Assembly (NCBI RefSeq): GCF_015560805.1
Contig: NZ_JADMSO010000012.1
Span: 28,164-92,163 of the forward strand
Origin: Mediterraneibacter glycyrrhizinilyticus
GTDB lineage: Bacteria; Bacillota; Clostridia; Lachnospirales; Lachnospiraceae
DNA length: 64,000 nucleotides
Direction: 5' to 3'
Shown: positions 35,891 through 45,861 of the stretch, piece after piece
Position numbering within the stretch: the stretch's first letter is position 1
Layout of the letters: each line of letters begins with the position of its first letter
Notes under the pieces: generated by a model
The model's input: the letters and a program-made list of their open reading frames with translations, nothing else
What the model was told of the DNA's origin: nothing
Database searches by the model: none
Translations under genes and position numbers: made by a program

Positions 35891-38179
35891 ATGAAGAGAG
35901 ATTTGAAAAAAATAATTTCTGAAATGACATTGGAGGAAAAAGCGGGACTTTGTTCAGGAAAGGATTTTTGGAACACGAAAGAAATCGAGCGGTTAGGAGT
36001 TCCGTCTTTGATGATGTCTGATGGTCCGCATGGTCTGCGGAAACAAGAGAGTGAAGCAGATCATCTGGGATTAAACGAGAGTGTGGAAGCGGTATGCTTT
36101 CCGGCAGGATGTGCGACAGCGTCCAGTTTTGATGTGGAATTGATGGCAAAAATGGGGGAGACGCTTGGCAAAGAATGTCAGGCAGAAAATATAGGGATTT
36201 TGCTTGGACCTGCCGTTAATATTAAGAGAAGTCCGCTTTGTGGAAGAAATTTTGAATATCTGTCAGAAGATCCTTATTTGACAGGAAAAATGGCGGCGGC
36301 TTATATTCGAGGAGTTCAGAAATGCGGAGTAGGTACGAGTATTAAACATTTTGCGGCAAATAGTCAAGAATACCGACGGATGAGCAGTTCCTCTGAACTT
36401 TCCGAAAGAACATTGAGGGAAATTTATCTTCCGGCATTTGAGGAAGCTGTAAAAGAAGCGCAGCCGAAAACGGTAATGTGCAGTTATAACAAGATCAACG
36501 GTGTATTTGCGGCAGAAAATAAAAAACTCCTGACAGAAATCCTTCGAGAAGAATGGGGATTTGAAGGGGCGGTGGTAACAGACTGGGGAGCTGTCAATGA
36601 TCGAGTGAAAGGTATCAAGGCTGGGTTAGACCTTGAAATGCCGGGGTCGGACGGCTACCATGATCGAAAGATAGTTCGAGCGGTAAAAGAAGGGATTTTA
36701 GATGAAAAGCTTGTAGATCAGGCAGTAGAGAGAAATCTAAAAGTCGTTTTTGATTACATAGATCACAGAAATCCAGACGCAGTATTTGACCGGGGGAGAG
36801 ATCACAAAAAAGCGGTGGATATTGAATCAGAGTGTGCAGTGCTGTTAGAGAACAATGGAATCTTGCCGATTTGTGTAGATAAAAAGATTTTATATGTTGG
36901 AGAATTTGCAGAAAGACCAAGATATCAAGGGGGAGGATCCAGTCATATTCATAGTTCGTGTGTTGCTTCAGCATTGGAGATGGCAAAGAAAAAACAGAGA
37001 AATGTTTCCTATGTGAAAGGATTTTCTGCGTATAGGGATGAAAAAGAGTTGTATGAAATGAAAAAAGCGATAGAAGCTGCAAAACAGGCGGATGTAGTTG
37101 TGGTTTTCGCCGGTCTCCCGGATATAATGGAATCAGAGGGATACGATCGGACGACAATGTCAATGCCGGAATGTCAAAACGAACTGATTGAAGAAATTTT
37201 AAAAGTTCAGCCGAATACGGTTGTTGTTCTTCACAATGGAAGTCCTGTGGAGACACCGTGGGCGGAAAAAACAGCCGCTGTTCTGGAAATGTATCTTGGA
37301 GGACAAGGGGTAGGAGAGGCTTGCGATCGGATTTTGTATGGAGAGGTAAATCCGAGTGGAAGACTTGCAGAGACATTTCCGCTTCGGCTGGAAGATTCTC
37401 CCTGTTACTTGTACTATCCGGGAGATGGGAAAAAAGCGGTGTATGGAGAAGAAATTTTTGTTGGCTATCGTTATTATGATACAAAAAAGATCCCTGTACG
37501 ATGGGCGTTTGGACATGGAAAATCATATACTACTTTTGAATATTCCAATTTAAAATTGGATCGCAGGAAGATGCAGGATGGGGAACGAATGATTGTCACG
37601 GCAGACATTACCAATATTGGAGAACGGGATGGCAAAGAGGTTGTACAGCTTTATATCAGTGATAAAAATAAAACGCCGCTTCGACCGGAGAAAGAACTGA
37701 AAGGATTTCAGAAAATTCAGTTGAAGGCGGGAGAGACAAAGACAGTTTCTTTTGAGATTGTTGAGAAAGATCTTTCTTATTATGAAGAAATGATCCATGA
37801 TTGGTATGCTCCGTCAGGGATTTATCAAATTAGAATCGGTCATGCAAGTGATGAAATTTTACTGGAAGAAGAGTTTGAGTTTGTCGGAAAACAGATGCTT
37901 CCGATGCGAGTAGACGGGACAACAACAGTTGGAGATTTACTGAAAGATCCGAGAACCGCAGAGGCAGCGTACAAATTGTTTGGCAATGTGATGGCACAAA
38001 ATGAAGAAACGGCGGAAAATTCAGAAGGAGAGGCAGATGCGGAGATGCTGAAAGCAATTCTGGAAGGAGCACCGTTGAAATCACTTGTAAGTCTTGGAGC
38101 GATGACAGGAGAAGAGCAGGAACAGGTAATCGCCATGTTAAATCGGGCTATGGGAAGTGAGCAGAGAGAGGAGAAGTAA
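35891..38179 (+). CDS. GH3 beta-glycosidase, cytoplasmic
   Basis: 762 aa. The GH3 N-terminal barrel opens with TLEEKAGLCSGKD and carries DGPHGLRKQ, KRSPLCGRNFEYLSEDP, IKHFAAN and the nucleophile Asp in VVTDWGAVND. The second domain has the acid/base Glu in ESEGYDRTTM, then a fibronectin-III-like domain (about 560-650) and a helical tail containing GDLLKDPRTAEAA. There is no signal peptide. It starts 21 bp after the GH78 gene behind GAGGAGG. The sugar removed (glucose, xylose or other) cannot be read from the sequence; co-expression with a rhamnosidase suggests a mixed plant oligosaccharide. Confidence 0.93.
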   Translation: MKRDLKKIISEMTLEEKAGLCSGKDFWNTKEIERLGVPSLMMSDGPHGLRKQESEADHLGLNESVEAVCFPAGCATASSFDVELMAKMGETLGKECQAENIGILLGPAVNIKRSPLCGRNFEYLSEDPYLTGKMAAAYIRGVQKCGVGTSIKHFAANSQEYRRMSSSSELSERTLREIYLPAFEEAVKEAQPKTVMCSYNKINGVFAAENKKLLTEILREEWGFEGAVVTDWGAVNDRVKGIKAGLDLEMPGSDGYHDRKIVRAVKEGILDEKLVDQAVERNLKVVFDYIDHRNPDAVFDRGRDHKKAVDIESECAVLLENNGILPICVDKKILYVGEFAERPRYQGGGSSHIHSSCVASALEMAKKKQRNVSYVKGFSAYRDEKELYEMKKAIEAAKQADVVVVFAGLPDIMESEGYDRTTMSMPECQNELIEEILKVQPNTVVVLHNGSPVETPWAEKTAAVLEMYLGGQGVGEACDRILYGEVNPSGRLAETFPLRLEDSPCYLYYPGDGKKAVYGEEIFVGYRYYDTKKIPVRWAFGHGKSYTTFEYSNLKLDRRKMQDGERMIVTADITNIGERDGKEVVQLYISDKNKTPLRPEKELKGFQKIQLKAGETKTVSFEIVEKDLSYYEEMIHDWYAPSGIYQIRIGHASDEILLEEEFEFVGKQMLPMRVDGTTTVGDLLKDPRTAEAAYKLFGNVMAQNEETAENSEGEADAEMLKAILEGAPLKSLVSLGAMTGEEQEQVIAMLNRAMGSEQREEK

Positions 38180-38182
38180 AAA

Positions 38183-39538
38183 ATGAAATTGAATAAGAAG
38201 ACCAACAAAATTGGATTTGGGGAAAAGTTCTCTTATGGTTGTATTAACCTTGGAAATATTCCGATTATGACATTGATCAATGGTTACCTTTTAATTTTCT
38301 ATACCAATATATGTGGGATGGATCCAAAAGCGTGTGCCACCTTGTTTTTGATAGCGAGGATATTGGATGGTCTGAATGATCCGCTTGTTGGATTTTGTAT
38401 TGACCGGCTTCCAAATACACGATTAGGACACTTTCGAATGCCGTTGATTGTCGGTACTATTTTATGTGGTTTGAATTTTCTTTTACTGTGGTTTGGACCA
38501 ATGATGGCGCCGAGTGGAAAACTGGTGATTGCGTACGTTTCTTATATTTTGATCGGGGTATTATTTCCGGTTATGGATATTTCTTTGAATAGTCTTCTGC
38601 CGGTTATGACAACAGATATGAAAGAACGGCAGACCTTAAGTGCTATTAAAGGGTTCGTGTATGCGGCGGGAGGTGTGATTCTTGGAATTTCTGCACCGCT
38701 GATTTTGGGAAACACATCAAATAAAAGTGGATATATTACATTGATCGTTGGTGCTACGATTGGTATTTTTGTACTTTCAATCCTCGGAACATTGGGGGTA
38801 CGGGAACGTGTAGAAAAGACAGAAGGAGAGGCATCGTATACGTTAAAAGAACTGGTCAGTATTTTGACACAGAAACCGGTATTGATTACCTTTCTTGCAG
38901 TATTGATTTTTACGGTTGGTAATAATATCTCGAATACGATCGGTCCATACTTCTATACTTATATTCTCGGAGATTTGACACTGTCTTCACTTGCAAGTCT
39001 GATTATGTTTTTCGGACTGCTTCTGACAACGATATTCTCAGGAAAAGCGGTTCAGATGAAAGGAAAAAAAGCGGTATTTTTGCTTGGACTTGTAATTGCA
39101 GCGGTATCAATGCTGATTCGAATGATTGACCCGAAAAATGTCTTGATCCTTTTAGTTTCCAGCTTTTTAACCGGTGCAGGCGGTGGATTTGTATCAACAT
39201 TAAGTTATAGTATTCAGGCGGATAATACCGATTACATTGAATTGAAAATGGGAAAACGTGCAGAAGCCGGCATTTCTGCATTATCTAGTTTTTCATCCAA
39301 ATTTGCAGCTGGAATCGGCGGTGCAATTCCGGGATATCTTCTTGGATTTGCAGGATTTAATGAGCAGGCAGCAGTACAGACGGGAAGCGTGAATACAATG
39401 ATCATTGCATGTCAGATTATCCTTCCGATAGTGATTTATATAATCGGTATTATTATATTTGCAAAAGGATATCCGATTACAACAGAAAAGTTAGAAGAAC
39501 AAAATAAAATACTTGCTGAAAGACGAGGACAGAAATAA
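38183..39538 (+). CDS. GPH-family sugar:cation symporter
   Basis: 451 aa with about 12 transmembrane helices. The GPH (MelB-like) signature DGLNDPLVGFCIDR lies between helices 2 and 3, and a second charged loop follows helix 8. It starts 3 bp after the GH3 gene behind GAGGAG, making a three-gene operon. It probably imports the oligosaccharide that the upstream GH78 and GH3 then break down in the cytoplasm. Substrate is inferred from context only. A strong intrinsic terminator follows. Confidence 0.93.
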   Translation: MKLNKKTNKIGFGEKFSYGCINLGNIPIMTLINGYLLIFYTNICGMDPKACATLFLIARILDGLNDPLVGFCIDRLPNTRLGHFRMPLIVGTILCGLNFLLLWFGPMMAPSGKLVIAYVSYILIGVLFPVMDISLNSLLPVMTTDMKERQTLSAIKGFVYAAGGVILGISAPLILGNTSNKSGYITLIVGATIGIFVLSILGTLGVRERVEKTEGEASYTLKELVSILTQKPVLITFLAVLIFTVGNNISNTIGPYFYTYILGDLTLSSLASLIMFFGLLLTTIFSGKAVQMKGKKAVFLLGLVIAAVSMLIRMIDPKNVLILLVSSFLTGAGGGFVSTLSYSIQADNTDYIELKMGKRAEAGISALSSFSSKFAAGIGGAIPGYLLGFAGFNEQAAVQTGSVNTMIIACQIILPIVIYIIGIIIFAKGYPITTEKLEEQNKILAERRGQK

Positions 39539-39598
39539 AAGATGAAATAGAAGTATCTGCTAAATAATATAGAGAGTTGCATACTTATATTTTACGCC

Positions 39599-39635
39599 AA
39601 CAGCCAGACTTTTTGAAGTCTGGCTGTAATTTTTT
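39599..39635 (+). terminator. Terminator after the first GPH operon
   Basis: ACAGCCAGACTT and its exact complement AAGTCTGGCTGT (39616-39627) with a 3-4 nt loop, followed by AATTTTTT. Confidence 0.9.
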
Positions 39636-39730
39636 GAACCGAAAAGAGATTGTGTATGAATAATATTAAAGATTTTATCAGCTTAATGTATTCGCTTTTG
39701 GAAAAGTGAAAAAGAATAAGAGATATTTCA

Positions 39731-39759
39731 TTGTGATTTTGTATTTCAGACGGTATAAT
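39731..39759 (+). promoter_or_regulatory. fic promoter
   Basis: -35 TTGTGA (39731-39736), 17-bp spacer, consensus -10 TATAAT (39754-39759). The predicted start of transcription is near 39766, at the beginning of the 12-bp repeat array. Confidence 0.75.
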
Positions 39760-39762
39760 CAA

Positions 39763-39834
39763 GGAAGATAATGCGCAAGATAATACGGAAGATAATATGC
39801 AAGATAATGCGGAAGATAGTGTGTAAGATAATGG
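39763..39834. repeat. Six tandem 12-bp repeats forming the fic leader
   Basis: Six 12-bp units of the form GNAAGATAATNN begin at 39763, 39775, 39787, 39799, 39811 and 39823. They alternate GG and GC/GT at the start, so three 24-bp higher-order copies are also visible. The array fills the whole leader between the predicted transcript start and the GGAGG ribosome site, which itself is formed by the edge of the last unit. The remainder of the 306-bp gap 39539-39844 holds the terminator and the promoter. Confidence 0.9.
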
Positions 39835-39844
39835 AGGCGATTGC

Positions 39845-40837
39845 ATGGGAGATTACAAACCACCTTTCACGGTAACAGATAAGATGATTTCGTATATATC
39901 GTCTATTTCTGAAAAAATTGGTCGTATTACAGTAACGAACAGTCTGGTATCCAAACCTCATTTGAGAAAAAATAATCGAATTCAATCGATACATTCTTCG
40001 TTGAAGATTGAAGCAAACTCTCTTTCTTTGGGACAGGTAAGAGATATTATTGATGGGAAAGCTGTATTAGGAGAGCAGAAAGAAATACAGGAAGTAAAAA
40101 ATGCATATACTGCTTATGAAAGATTTTCTGAAATCGATCCGTATAATATAAAGAGTCTGAAGCAATTTCATGGAATTATGACAAAATACGTTGTTGAAGA
40201 ATCCGGTGATTTTCGTTGTGGTGAAGAAGGCGTTTTTAATGGGGGACAATGCATTTTCATGGCTCCTCCGGCACAGTTTGTTCCGCAGTTGATGGAAGAA
40301 TTATTTGATTGGATGAAGAAGGGGAAAGATAACCTACATCCGTTAATTTTGGGCTGTGTCTTTCATTATGAATTTGTTTTTATACATCCTTTTTCGGATG
40401 GAAACGGGAGAATGGCGAGATTATGGCATACTGCAATTCTATCAAAATGGAAATCGGTGTTTGAATATATTCCAATAGAAAGCCAGATTGAGAAGTTTCA
40501 AAATGAATATTACGATGCAATCTCGAGATGTCATGTAGAGGGAGAATCTACAATTTTTATTGAATTTATGTTATTCCAGATAGACAGGATTTTAGAAGAT
40601 ATCGCGAATCGAATTGACGAAGAAAGCGGAGTGTTTACAGAATATATAAAGAAATTACTTTCAGTTATGGAATATGGCGTTCCTTATACAAGTGTTGCGT
40701 TAATGGAAAAAGTGGGATTGAAATCCAGAGAGGGATTCCGTAAAAATTATCTGCGTCCGGCAATTGAATCGAACTTGATCCGGATGACAATTCCCGATAA
40801 ACCTAACAGCAGAAATCAGAGATATGTGAAAGTCTAA
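39845..40837 (+). CDS. Fic-domain protein (predicted AMPylase)
   Basis: 330 aa. The complete Fic motif HPFSDGNGRMAR starts at His181, with the catalytic His and the P-loop-like GNGR intact, so it should transfer AMP or another nucleotide moiety to a protein. The N-terminal inhibitory helix motif is present in the variant form SSLKIEAN (about residue 56), with Ala in place of the usual Gly/Asn after the Glu. A C-terminal winged-helix region (about 280-330) follows. The start codon follows GGAGG. No antitoxin partner is nearby; solitary Fic proteins of this length are usually self-inhibited. Lower GC than the neighbouring GH78 gene. Confidence 0.92.
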   Translation: MGDYKPPFTVTDKMISYISSISEKIGRITVTNSLVSKPHLRKNNRIQSIHSSLKIEANSLSLGQVRDIIDGKAVLGEQKEIQEVKNAYTAYERFSEIDPYNIKSLKQFHGIMTKYVVEESGDFRCGEEGVFNGGQCIFMAPPAQFVPQLMEELFDWMKKGKDNLHPLILGCVFHYEFVFIHPFSDGNGRMARLWHTAILSKWKSVFEYIPIESQIEKFQNEYYDAISRCHVEGESTIFIEFMLFQIDRILEDIANRIDEESGVFTEYIKKLLSVMEYGVPYTSVALMEKVGLKSREGFRKNYLRPAIESNLIRMTIPDKPNSRNQRYVKV

Positions 40838-40961
40838 GCAAAAATGTCGCCTTTTTAATCTGTCTATGTCGTCTTGCGACCTTTTCTGTTTTTAAGAAAA
40901 TTGATAAGCTGATAAATGTAAGAAAAGAAATAAAAACGATAGATCGACGAGGAGGTTTATC

Positions 40962-43265
40962 ATGAGATCTTTGGGAAGATGGATCACGAACGGGACGGCG
41001 AAACCGTTTTGGGCAAGAAAAGTATTTGAGATAGAAAAAGCGGTGAAATGCGCGACGGCAAAAGTCTGCGGTCTGGGGCAGTTTCATTTTTGGATGAATC
41101 ATGAGAAAGTGGAGGATCATGAACTGGATCCGGGGTGGACGGATTACCGAAAACTGATCCAGTATGTGACCTTTGATGTGACGGAGCAGCTTCATTCAGG
41201 GGAAAATGTGTTGGAAGTGGAGGTTGGAAACGGTTGGTTCCATAAGATGGATGAACATTACAGTTTTCATTTTCCGAAATTTATGCCGCCGAATCCGAAT
41301 CCATACCGCCCGTTTGGGGAAGAACTTGTGCTGGCGCTGGAACTGCGGATCGTCTATGAGGACGGGACAGAATCGGTGCTTCATGCAGATGATTCATTTC
41401 AGGTGAGAAGACATCCGGTTGTGATGAGCAATGTCTATGGTTCGGAGACGATCGACGGACGGCTGTTCGAGGCGGAAGCGTCGGAATGGGAACAGGCGGT
41501 TCTTGTGCCAAAAGAGAAAGAGCCAACCGGAAGACTGACAGAGCAGTGTCAGCCTCCCGTGAAAGTGATCCGATCGTATGCGTGCGAATGTCTCGGAAAT
41601 GTAAACGGACGTGAGATTTATGATTTCGGACAGAATATGTCCGGAATACTGGAGTTTGAAGTGTTCGGAAAACGCGGCGATGAAGTGCGGATCTATCCGG
41701 CTGAGAAACTGGCAGAAAACGGTGATGTCGACCAGATGGCGAAAGGCTGGGTGAATCTGGATTCCTGCATTACCTATATCATCGGGGGAGATGACCGGTG
41801 GGAGAAATGCCGGATGAAATTTACTTATTTTGCAGGGCGTTACGTTGCGGTTGAGCGGGTGCATGGACAGGAGACACGGCAGGCGGGATCGGAAATACGG
41901 ATTCGGAATGTGACTGCCCACGCGATCAGCAGCGCGTGGAAGACGGACGGTACATTTTCCTGTGATGACAAACGTTATGAGCAGATTTACAGTCTTGTGG
42001 AAAAAGCGGTGGAAGCCAATATGGTCAGCGTACATACCGACTGTCCGACGATCGAGCGTTTTGCATGGCAGGAACCGAATCATCTGATGGCGCCGTCGAT
42101 CTTCTATATGAAAGACGGACGGAAATTGTGGGAGAAGTTCCTGTTGGATATGCGGACGGCACAGCATACGGCGGACGACTATTTTCTGGATATGGAGGGG
42201 AATCCGTATTATCCGGGCGAGGGGCTGATGCCATCTCAGTGTCCGTGCTATTTTCCGAATGTACTTCCGGTTCCGGGACTGGGAGACTTTTATGATATTA
42301 TTCCGTGGGGAAGCACCTGTATTTTGGGAACGTATTGGCATTATCTGTTTTACGGTGATAAGCAGATCATCGAAGCGAATTACGAAGCCGGAAAACGGTA
42401 TCTGGAACATCTGAAAATGAAAGTAAATGCGGACGGATTTTTAAATCATGGGCTTGGCGACTGGGGCAATCCGAAAAATGAACTTGTGCGTGAAAATATT
42501 GAGACAGCATTTTTGTACGCGGATGCGAAGACGCTTGCTTATTTTGCCGAGGTGCTGGGATATGCCGAAGAAAAGCGGCAATTAGAAAGATATGCGGATC
42601 AGGTGAAAGAGAATTATAATGAAAAGCTGCTTGTGTGGAACGAGGAATTAAACGGCTGGTGCTACCGGGCGTGGGATCATCCGGACGAACTGTTCCTGAC
42701 ACAGGCGGCAGAAGCGCTGCCGCTTTACTGGGGGATGGTTCCCGAGGGAAAAGAGGCGGATGTTGTTCGGGCGTTCCGACATACGTTGGAACAGGAAAGC
42801 GCATTGATCAGCGGGGAGATCGGACTGCCGTATGTGATCCAGACTGCGCGGAAATATGGTATGAGCGATCTGATCTGCCGCTATATTTTACGGGACGAAC
42901 ATCCGAGTTACTATGCGTTTGTACTGGATGGAGAGACGACGCTGGGCGAATATTGGGAAAAGAATCCGAGAAGCCATTGCCATGATATGATGGGGCACAT
43001 TGTGGAATGGTATTATAACGGAATCGCGGGAATCCAACCGCTGAAGCCGGGATTTGAAAAAATCTGTATCTGCCCGTATCTGCCGGAAAGTATGCATGAA
43101 TTTGCATGCAGTTATGAATCTGTCCGGGGAACGATCCGCGTGCAGGTGAAAGATTGCGGAGAAGAGGTGGAACTGACTGTACAGGTTCCGGAACAGATTG
43201 AATTTGAGATCGATCTGACGGAACTTGCACGGAGAGGAAAAGAGATCGTGTGGAAGCGCATTTAG
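40962..43265 (+). CDS. GH78 alpha-L-rhamnosidase-like protein, short form
   Basis: 767 aa. It starts directly with the rhamnosidase N-terminal beta domain (WITNGTAKPFWARKVFEI), so the Ig-like domain present in the longer GH78 at 33089 is missing. The barrel keeps the acid Glu in TDCPTIERFAWQEPN and the base in TTLGEYW, but the classic CPQRDERMGW sequence is changed, suggesting altered specificity. No signal peptide. A strong GAGGAGG precedes the ATG. It converges with the AraC gene, the stop codons overlapping by 4 bp. Higher GC and different codon use set it apart from the island on its left. Confidence 0.88.
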   Translation: MRSLGRWITNGTAKPFWARKVFEIEKAVKCATAKVCGLGQFHFWMNHEKVEDHELDPGWTDYRKLIQYVTFDVTEQLHSGENVLEVEVGNGWFHKMDEHYSFHFPKFMPPNPNPYRPFGEELVLALELRIVYEDGTESVLHADDSFQVRRHPVVMSNVYGSETIDGRLFEAEASEWEQAVLVPKEKEPTGRLTEQCQPPVKVIRSYACECLGNVNGREIYDFGQNMSGILEFEVFGKRGDEVRIYPAEKLAENGDVDQMAKGWVNLDSCITYIIGGDDRWEKCRMKFTYFAGRYVAVERVHGQETRQAGSEIRIRNVTAHAISSAWKTDGTFSCDDKRYEQIYSLVEKAVEANMVSVHTDCPTIERFAWQEPNHLMAPSIFYMKDGRKLWEKFLLDMRTAQHTADDYFLDMEGNPYYPGEGLMPSQCPCYFPNVLPVPGLGDFYDIIPWGSTCILGTYWHYLFYGDKQIIEANYEAGKRYLEHLKMKVNADGFLNHGLGDWGNPKNELVRENIETAFLYADAKTLAYFAEVLGYAEEKRQLERYADQVKENYNEKLLVWNEELNGWCYRAWDHPDELFLTQAAEALPLYWGMVPEGKEADVVRAFRHTLEQESALISGEIGLPYVIQTARKYGMSDLICRYILRDEHPSYYAFVLDGETTLGEYWEKNPRSHCHDMMGHIVEWYYNGIAGIQPLKPGFEKICICPYLPESMHEFACSYESVRGTIRVQVKDCGEEVELTVQVPEQIEFEIDLTELARRGKEIVWKRI

Positions 43266-44323
43266 CGCTTCCGATCCGATTGCTGCGCACGAAATTCCAT
43301 CGGCGTAATGCCGTAATATTTTTTAAATACTGCGCGGAAATTTCCTGTGTCGGAGTAGCCCAGCTCCTCGGCGATCGCAGCGACCGGAAGATTCGGATTG
43401 GAAAGCAGACGAGCGGCATGGTTCATTTTCAACTTGAGGATATTTTCACTGAAACTCATGCCGGTACTTGTCTTGATGATCCGCTGGAGCTGGCGTTCGC
43501 TGTAATTGAAAAAAGCGGCGAGTTCCTTGAGCGAAACGGTCGTAAAATGTTCCTGCATATATTTTAAAATATAGACGAGATTCTGGTCTTTGTCACTGTC
43601 AGTCAGCGCCGGAACGAATACATTTGCTCCGTGATTCCGCAGAAGAACGATAAAAAACGCATTGATAATGGAATTGAGCATCCGTTTTCTGTATTGACGG
43701 CTGCTTTTGTACTCTTCGTAGGCGTAGCCGACGTAGTTGAGCGCTTCCGTATCGCCGTTTGTGGAAAAGAGCAGGAACGGATGCGTTTTGGAATTGTACA
43801 GCGTCCGCATGAAAAAATCGGACAGAATATCATTTTCCGAGAGCGTGCCGAAAAATGCGGTTTCAAACGTACTGATCCTCAAAATGATATTGAAGATCAC
43901 GCTGTCATCCGAAAACGCACTGACAGCGTGCGGCGTATCCGGCGCGATGATGCAGATGTCGCCGGCTTTCATTTGGATTTTCTGTTCCAAAATGTAGTTG
44001 GTGCAGCTTCCCTCCATCACGCAGACGACTTCCAGAAATGCATGTTTGTGCCAGGTGCACGGAAGATAGCGGAGGTGCTGATAAATTTCGCAGTCCAGAT
44101 CTTTGTGGAAAAAAGAATCTTCGTTCAGCGTTGTGGCGAGCAGACTCGGGAGCGGGTCCGATGTGGTCTGACTGGCTTTCAAAAGAATGTCCCGGCAGGA
44201 TGCGACTTCGTGAGGAAGATCCAGCTGACGTGAGGGATTCTGTGCATGGAGTGATTTGAAAACCGATTCTAACGGGCGCAGATCGGTATTGATTTCGTGG
44301 GTATAGTGGTCGGTAAATTTCAT
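43262..44323 (-). CDS. AraC-family regulator with cupin sensor
   Basis: 353 aa. A long N-terminal helical segment is followed by a cupin (about 110-180) with WHKHAFLEVVCVMEGSC and GDICIIAPDTPHAV, and a C-terminal AraC domain (VSLKELAAFFNYSERQLQRIIKTSTGMSF, ending FRAVFKKYYGITPMEFRAQ). The ATG at 44323 follows GGAGG on the minus strand. It is divergent from the GH43 gene and overlaps the short GH78 gene end to end, so it probably senses a sugar released by these enzymes and activates one or both. Confidence 0.9.
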   Translation of the reverse strand: MKFTDHYTHEINTDLRPLESVFKSLHAQNPSRQLDLPHEVASCRDILLKASQTTSDPLPSLLATTLNEDSFFHKDLDCEIYQHLRYLPCTWHKHAFLEVVCVMEGSCTNYILEQKIQMKAGDICIIAPDTPHAVSAFSDDSVIFNIILRISTFETAFFGTLSENDILSDFFMRTLYNSKTHPFLLFSTNGDTEALNYVGYAYEEYKSSRQYRKRMLNSIINAFFIVLLRNHGANVFVPALTDSDKDQNLVYILKYMQEHFTTVSLKELAAFFNYSERQLQRIIKTSTGMSFSENILKLKMNHAARLLSNPNLPVAAIAEELGYSDTGNFRAVFKKYYGITPMEFRAQQSDRKR

Positions 44324-44454
44324 AGTGCAGCCTCCGTGGCGTAATGTTTGATAGATGATATAGTGAAAAACAGTATCCGGATTCATGGAGCGTAATCTGG
44401 GTTCAGTATAAAACAGGGGGGAGAACCTGTCAAATGGAAAAGGAGTGTGGAAAA

Positions 44455-45840
44455 ATGAGAGAATTTAAAAACAGAAGAAATCCGATTTTGCCGTTGGAAT
44501 TTCATATTCCGGACAGTGAAGCGCATGTGATGCCGGATGGAAAATTATATTTATATGGAAGCTTTGATGATCGGGAGGACGTATACTGCAGCGATCGGTA
44601 TCGGGTTGTGTCCACGCCGGATATGGAACATTGGACGATCCACGACGTATCGCTTACCGGGCAGGAGATTCCGTGGTTCAACGACCCGGATGCGCCGAAA
44701 TATCAAGGCATCGACTGGACACATCCGACTCCGTTTATCCGGAAGATGTTGGAAAATATGGCGGCAGACGGCGAGGATATGAAAGAGCAGTTTGAGAAAG
44801 CGGCGGAAAATGAAAAACCACCGCTGTTGTTCGCGCCGGACTGTATCGAAAAAGACGGGAAATATTATCTGTATTTTTGTATGACTGATGACAGTGAGGG
44901 CGTGGCAGTTTCGGATCGCCCGGAGGGACCGTTTACAGATCCGGTCCAGCTTCCGTGCGGCGGGATCGATCCGGCGATCTTTATCGATGATGACGGGCAG
45001 GCATATTATTATTGGGGACAGCTTTTTTCCCACGGTGTGAAGCTGAATGAGGATATGATCTCATTTGATGAGGGTGCGGTTGTACATGATCTTGTGACCG
45101 AGGAAGAACATTATTTCCATGAGGGATCTTCCATGCGGAAAATCAGGGATACTTATTATTATGTCTATGCAGACATGGAGAGAGGAAAGCCGACGGCGCT
45201 TGGATACTCAACCGGAAAATCGCCGCTCGGACCATTTACCTATCGGGGAATTGTGATCGACAATGACCATTGCGATCCGGAAAGCTGGAATAATCATGGT
45301 TCGATCGAATGTGTGAACGGACAGTGGTATGTATTTTATCATCGCTGTAGCCGTGGAACGCAGCGTTACCGGAGACTTTGTGCGGAGCCGATCACGATCA
45401 ATCCGGACGGTACGATCGACGAAGTGAAAATGACGTCCCAGGGCGTAGGCAATCCGTTTGCACCGGGCGAGACGATGATGGGATATCAGGCATGTGAGCT
45501 GCATGGAAAAGTTTATATCGGTGTGGAGGAACAGTTGAAAGACAGCGCCGGAAATTGTTATGAAGAGAAATTGACGAATCTTCATGCCGGGGATGAGATT
45601 TATTTCCGTTATGTGGAGAGTGCAAAAGACTGGACGAAAGTACGCCTGATAACTGCAGGAAGCGGAAAAGTCACCGTGTGGATGAACGGGAAGATTGCGG
45701 GAAGTATTACGGTTGAGGGAAAGACGGGAATAACGAAGCTGACAGAGGCGGAGATCGGGATGCCGGTGGGACGATATGAGGTTGTGTTGAAAGTGGATGC
45801 AGCTGAGGGGATGGAAATCTTCGAGGTGACGGTGGAGTAG
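44455..45840 (+). CDS. GH43 glycoside hydrolase with C-terminal carbohydrate-binding domain
   Basis: About 461 aa. The five-bladed propeller starts NPILPLEFHIPDSEAHVMPDGKLYLYG with the catalytic base Asp; DPAIFIDDDGQAYYYWG holds the pKa-modulating Asp, and HEGSSMRK the acid Glu. A C-terminal beta domain of about 110 residues resembles CBM6. Family members are beta-xylosidases or alpha-L-arabinofuranosidases; there is no signal peptide. The ATG at 44455 follows AGGAG by 9 bp; the upstream ATG at 44434 is possible. It is divergent from AraC, which likely regulates it. Confidence 0.9.
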   Translation: MREFKNRRNPILPLEFHIPDSEAHVMPDGKLYLYGSFDDREDVYCSDRYRVVSTPDMEHWTIHDVSLTGQEIPWFNDPDAPKYQGIDWTHPTPFIRKMLENMAADGEDMKEQFEKAAENEKPPLLFAPDCIEKDGKYYLYFCMTDDSEGVAVSDRPEGPFTDPVQLPCGGIDPAIFIDDDGQAYYYWGQLFSHGVKLNEDMISFDEGAVVHDLVTEEEHYFHEGSSMRKIRDTYYYVYADMERGKPTALGYSTGKSPLGPFTYRGIVIDNDHCDPESWNNHGSIECVNGQWYVFYHRCSRGTQRYRRLCAEPITINPDGTIDEVKMTSQGVGNPFAPGETMMGYQACELHGKVYIGVEEQLKDSAGNCYEEKLTNLHAGDEIYFRYVESAKDWTKVRLITAGSGKVTVWMNGKIAGSITVEGKTGITKLTEAEIGMPVGRYEVVLKVDAAEGMEIFEVTVE

Positions 45841-45861
45841 GAGATTTTTATTCAAACATGA

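Noticed and set aside
39763..39834. Repeat array considered as a CRISPR
   Set aside because: Units are 12 bp and directly contiguous without spacers; no cas genes in the window.
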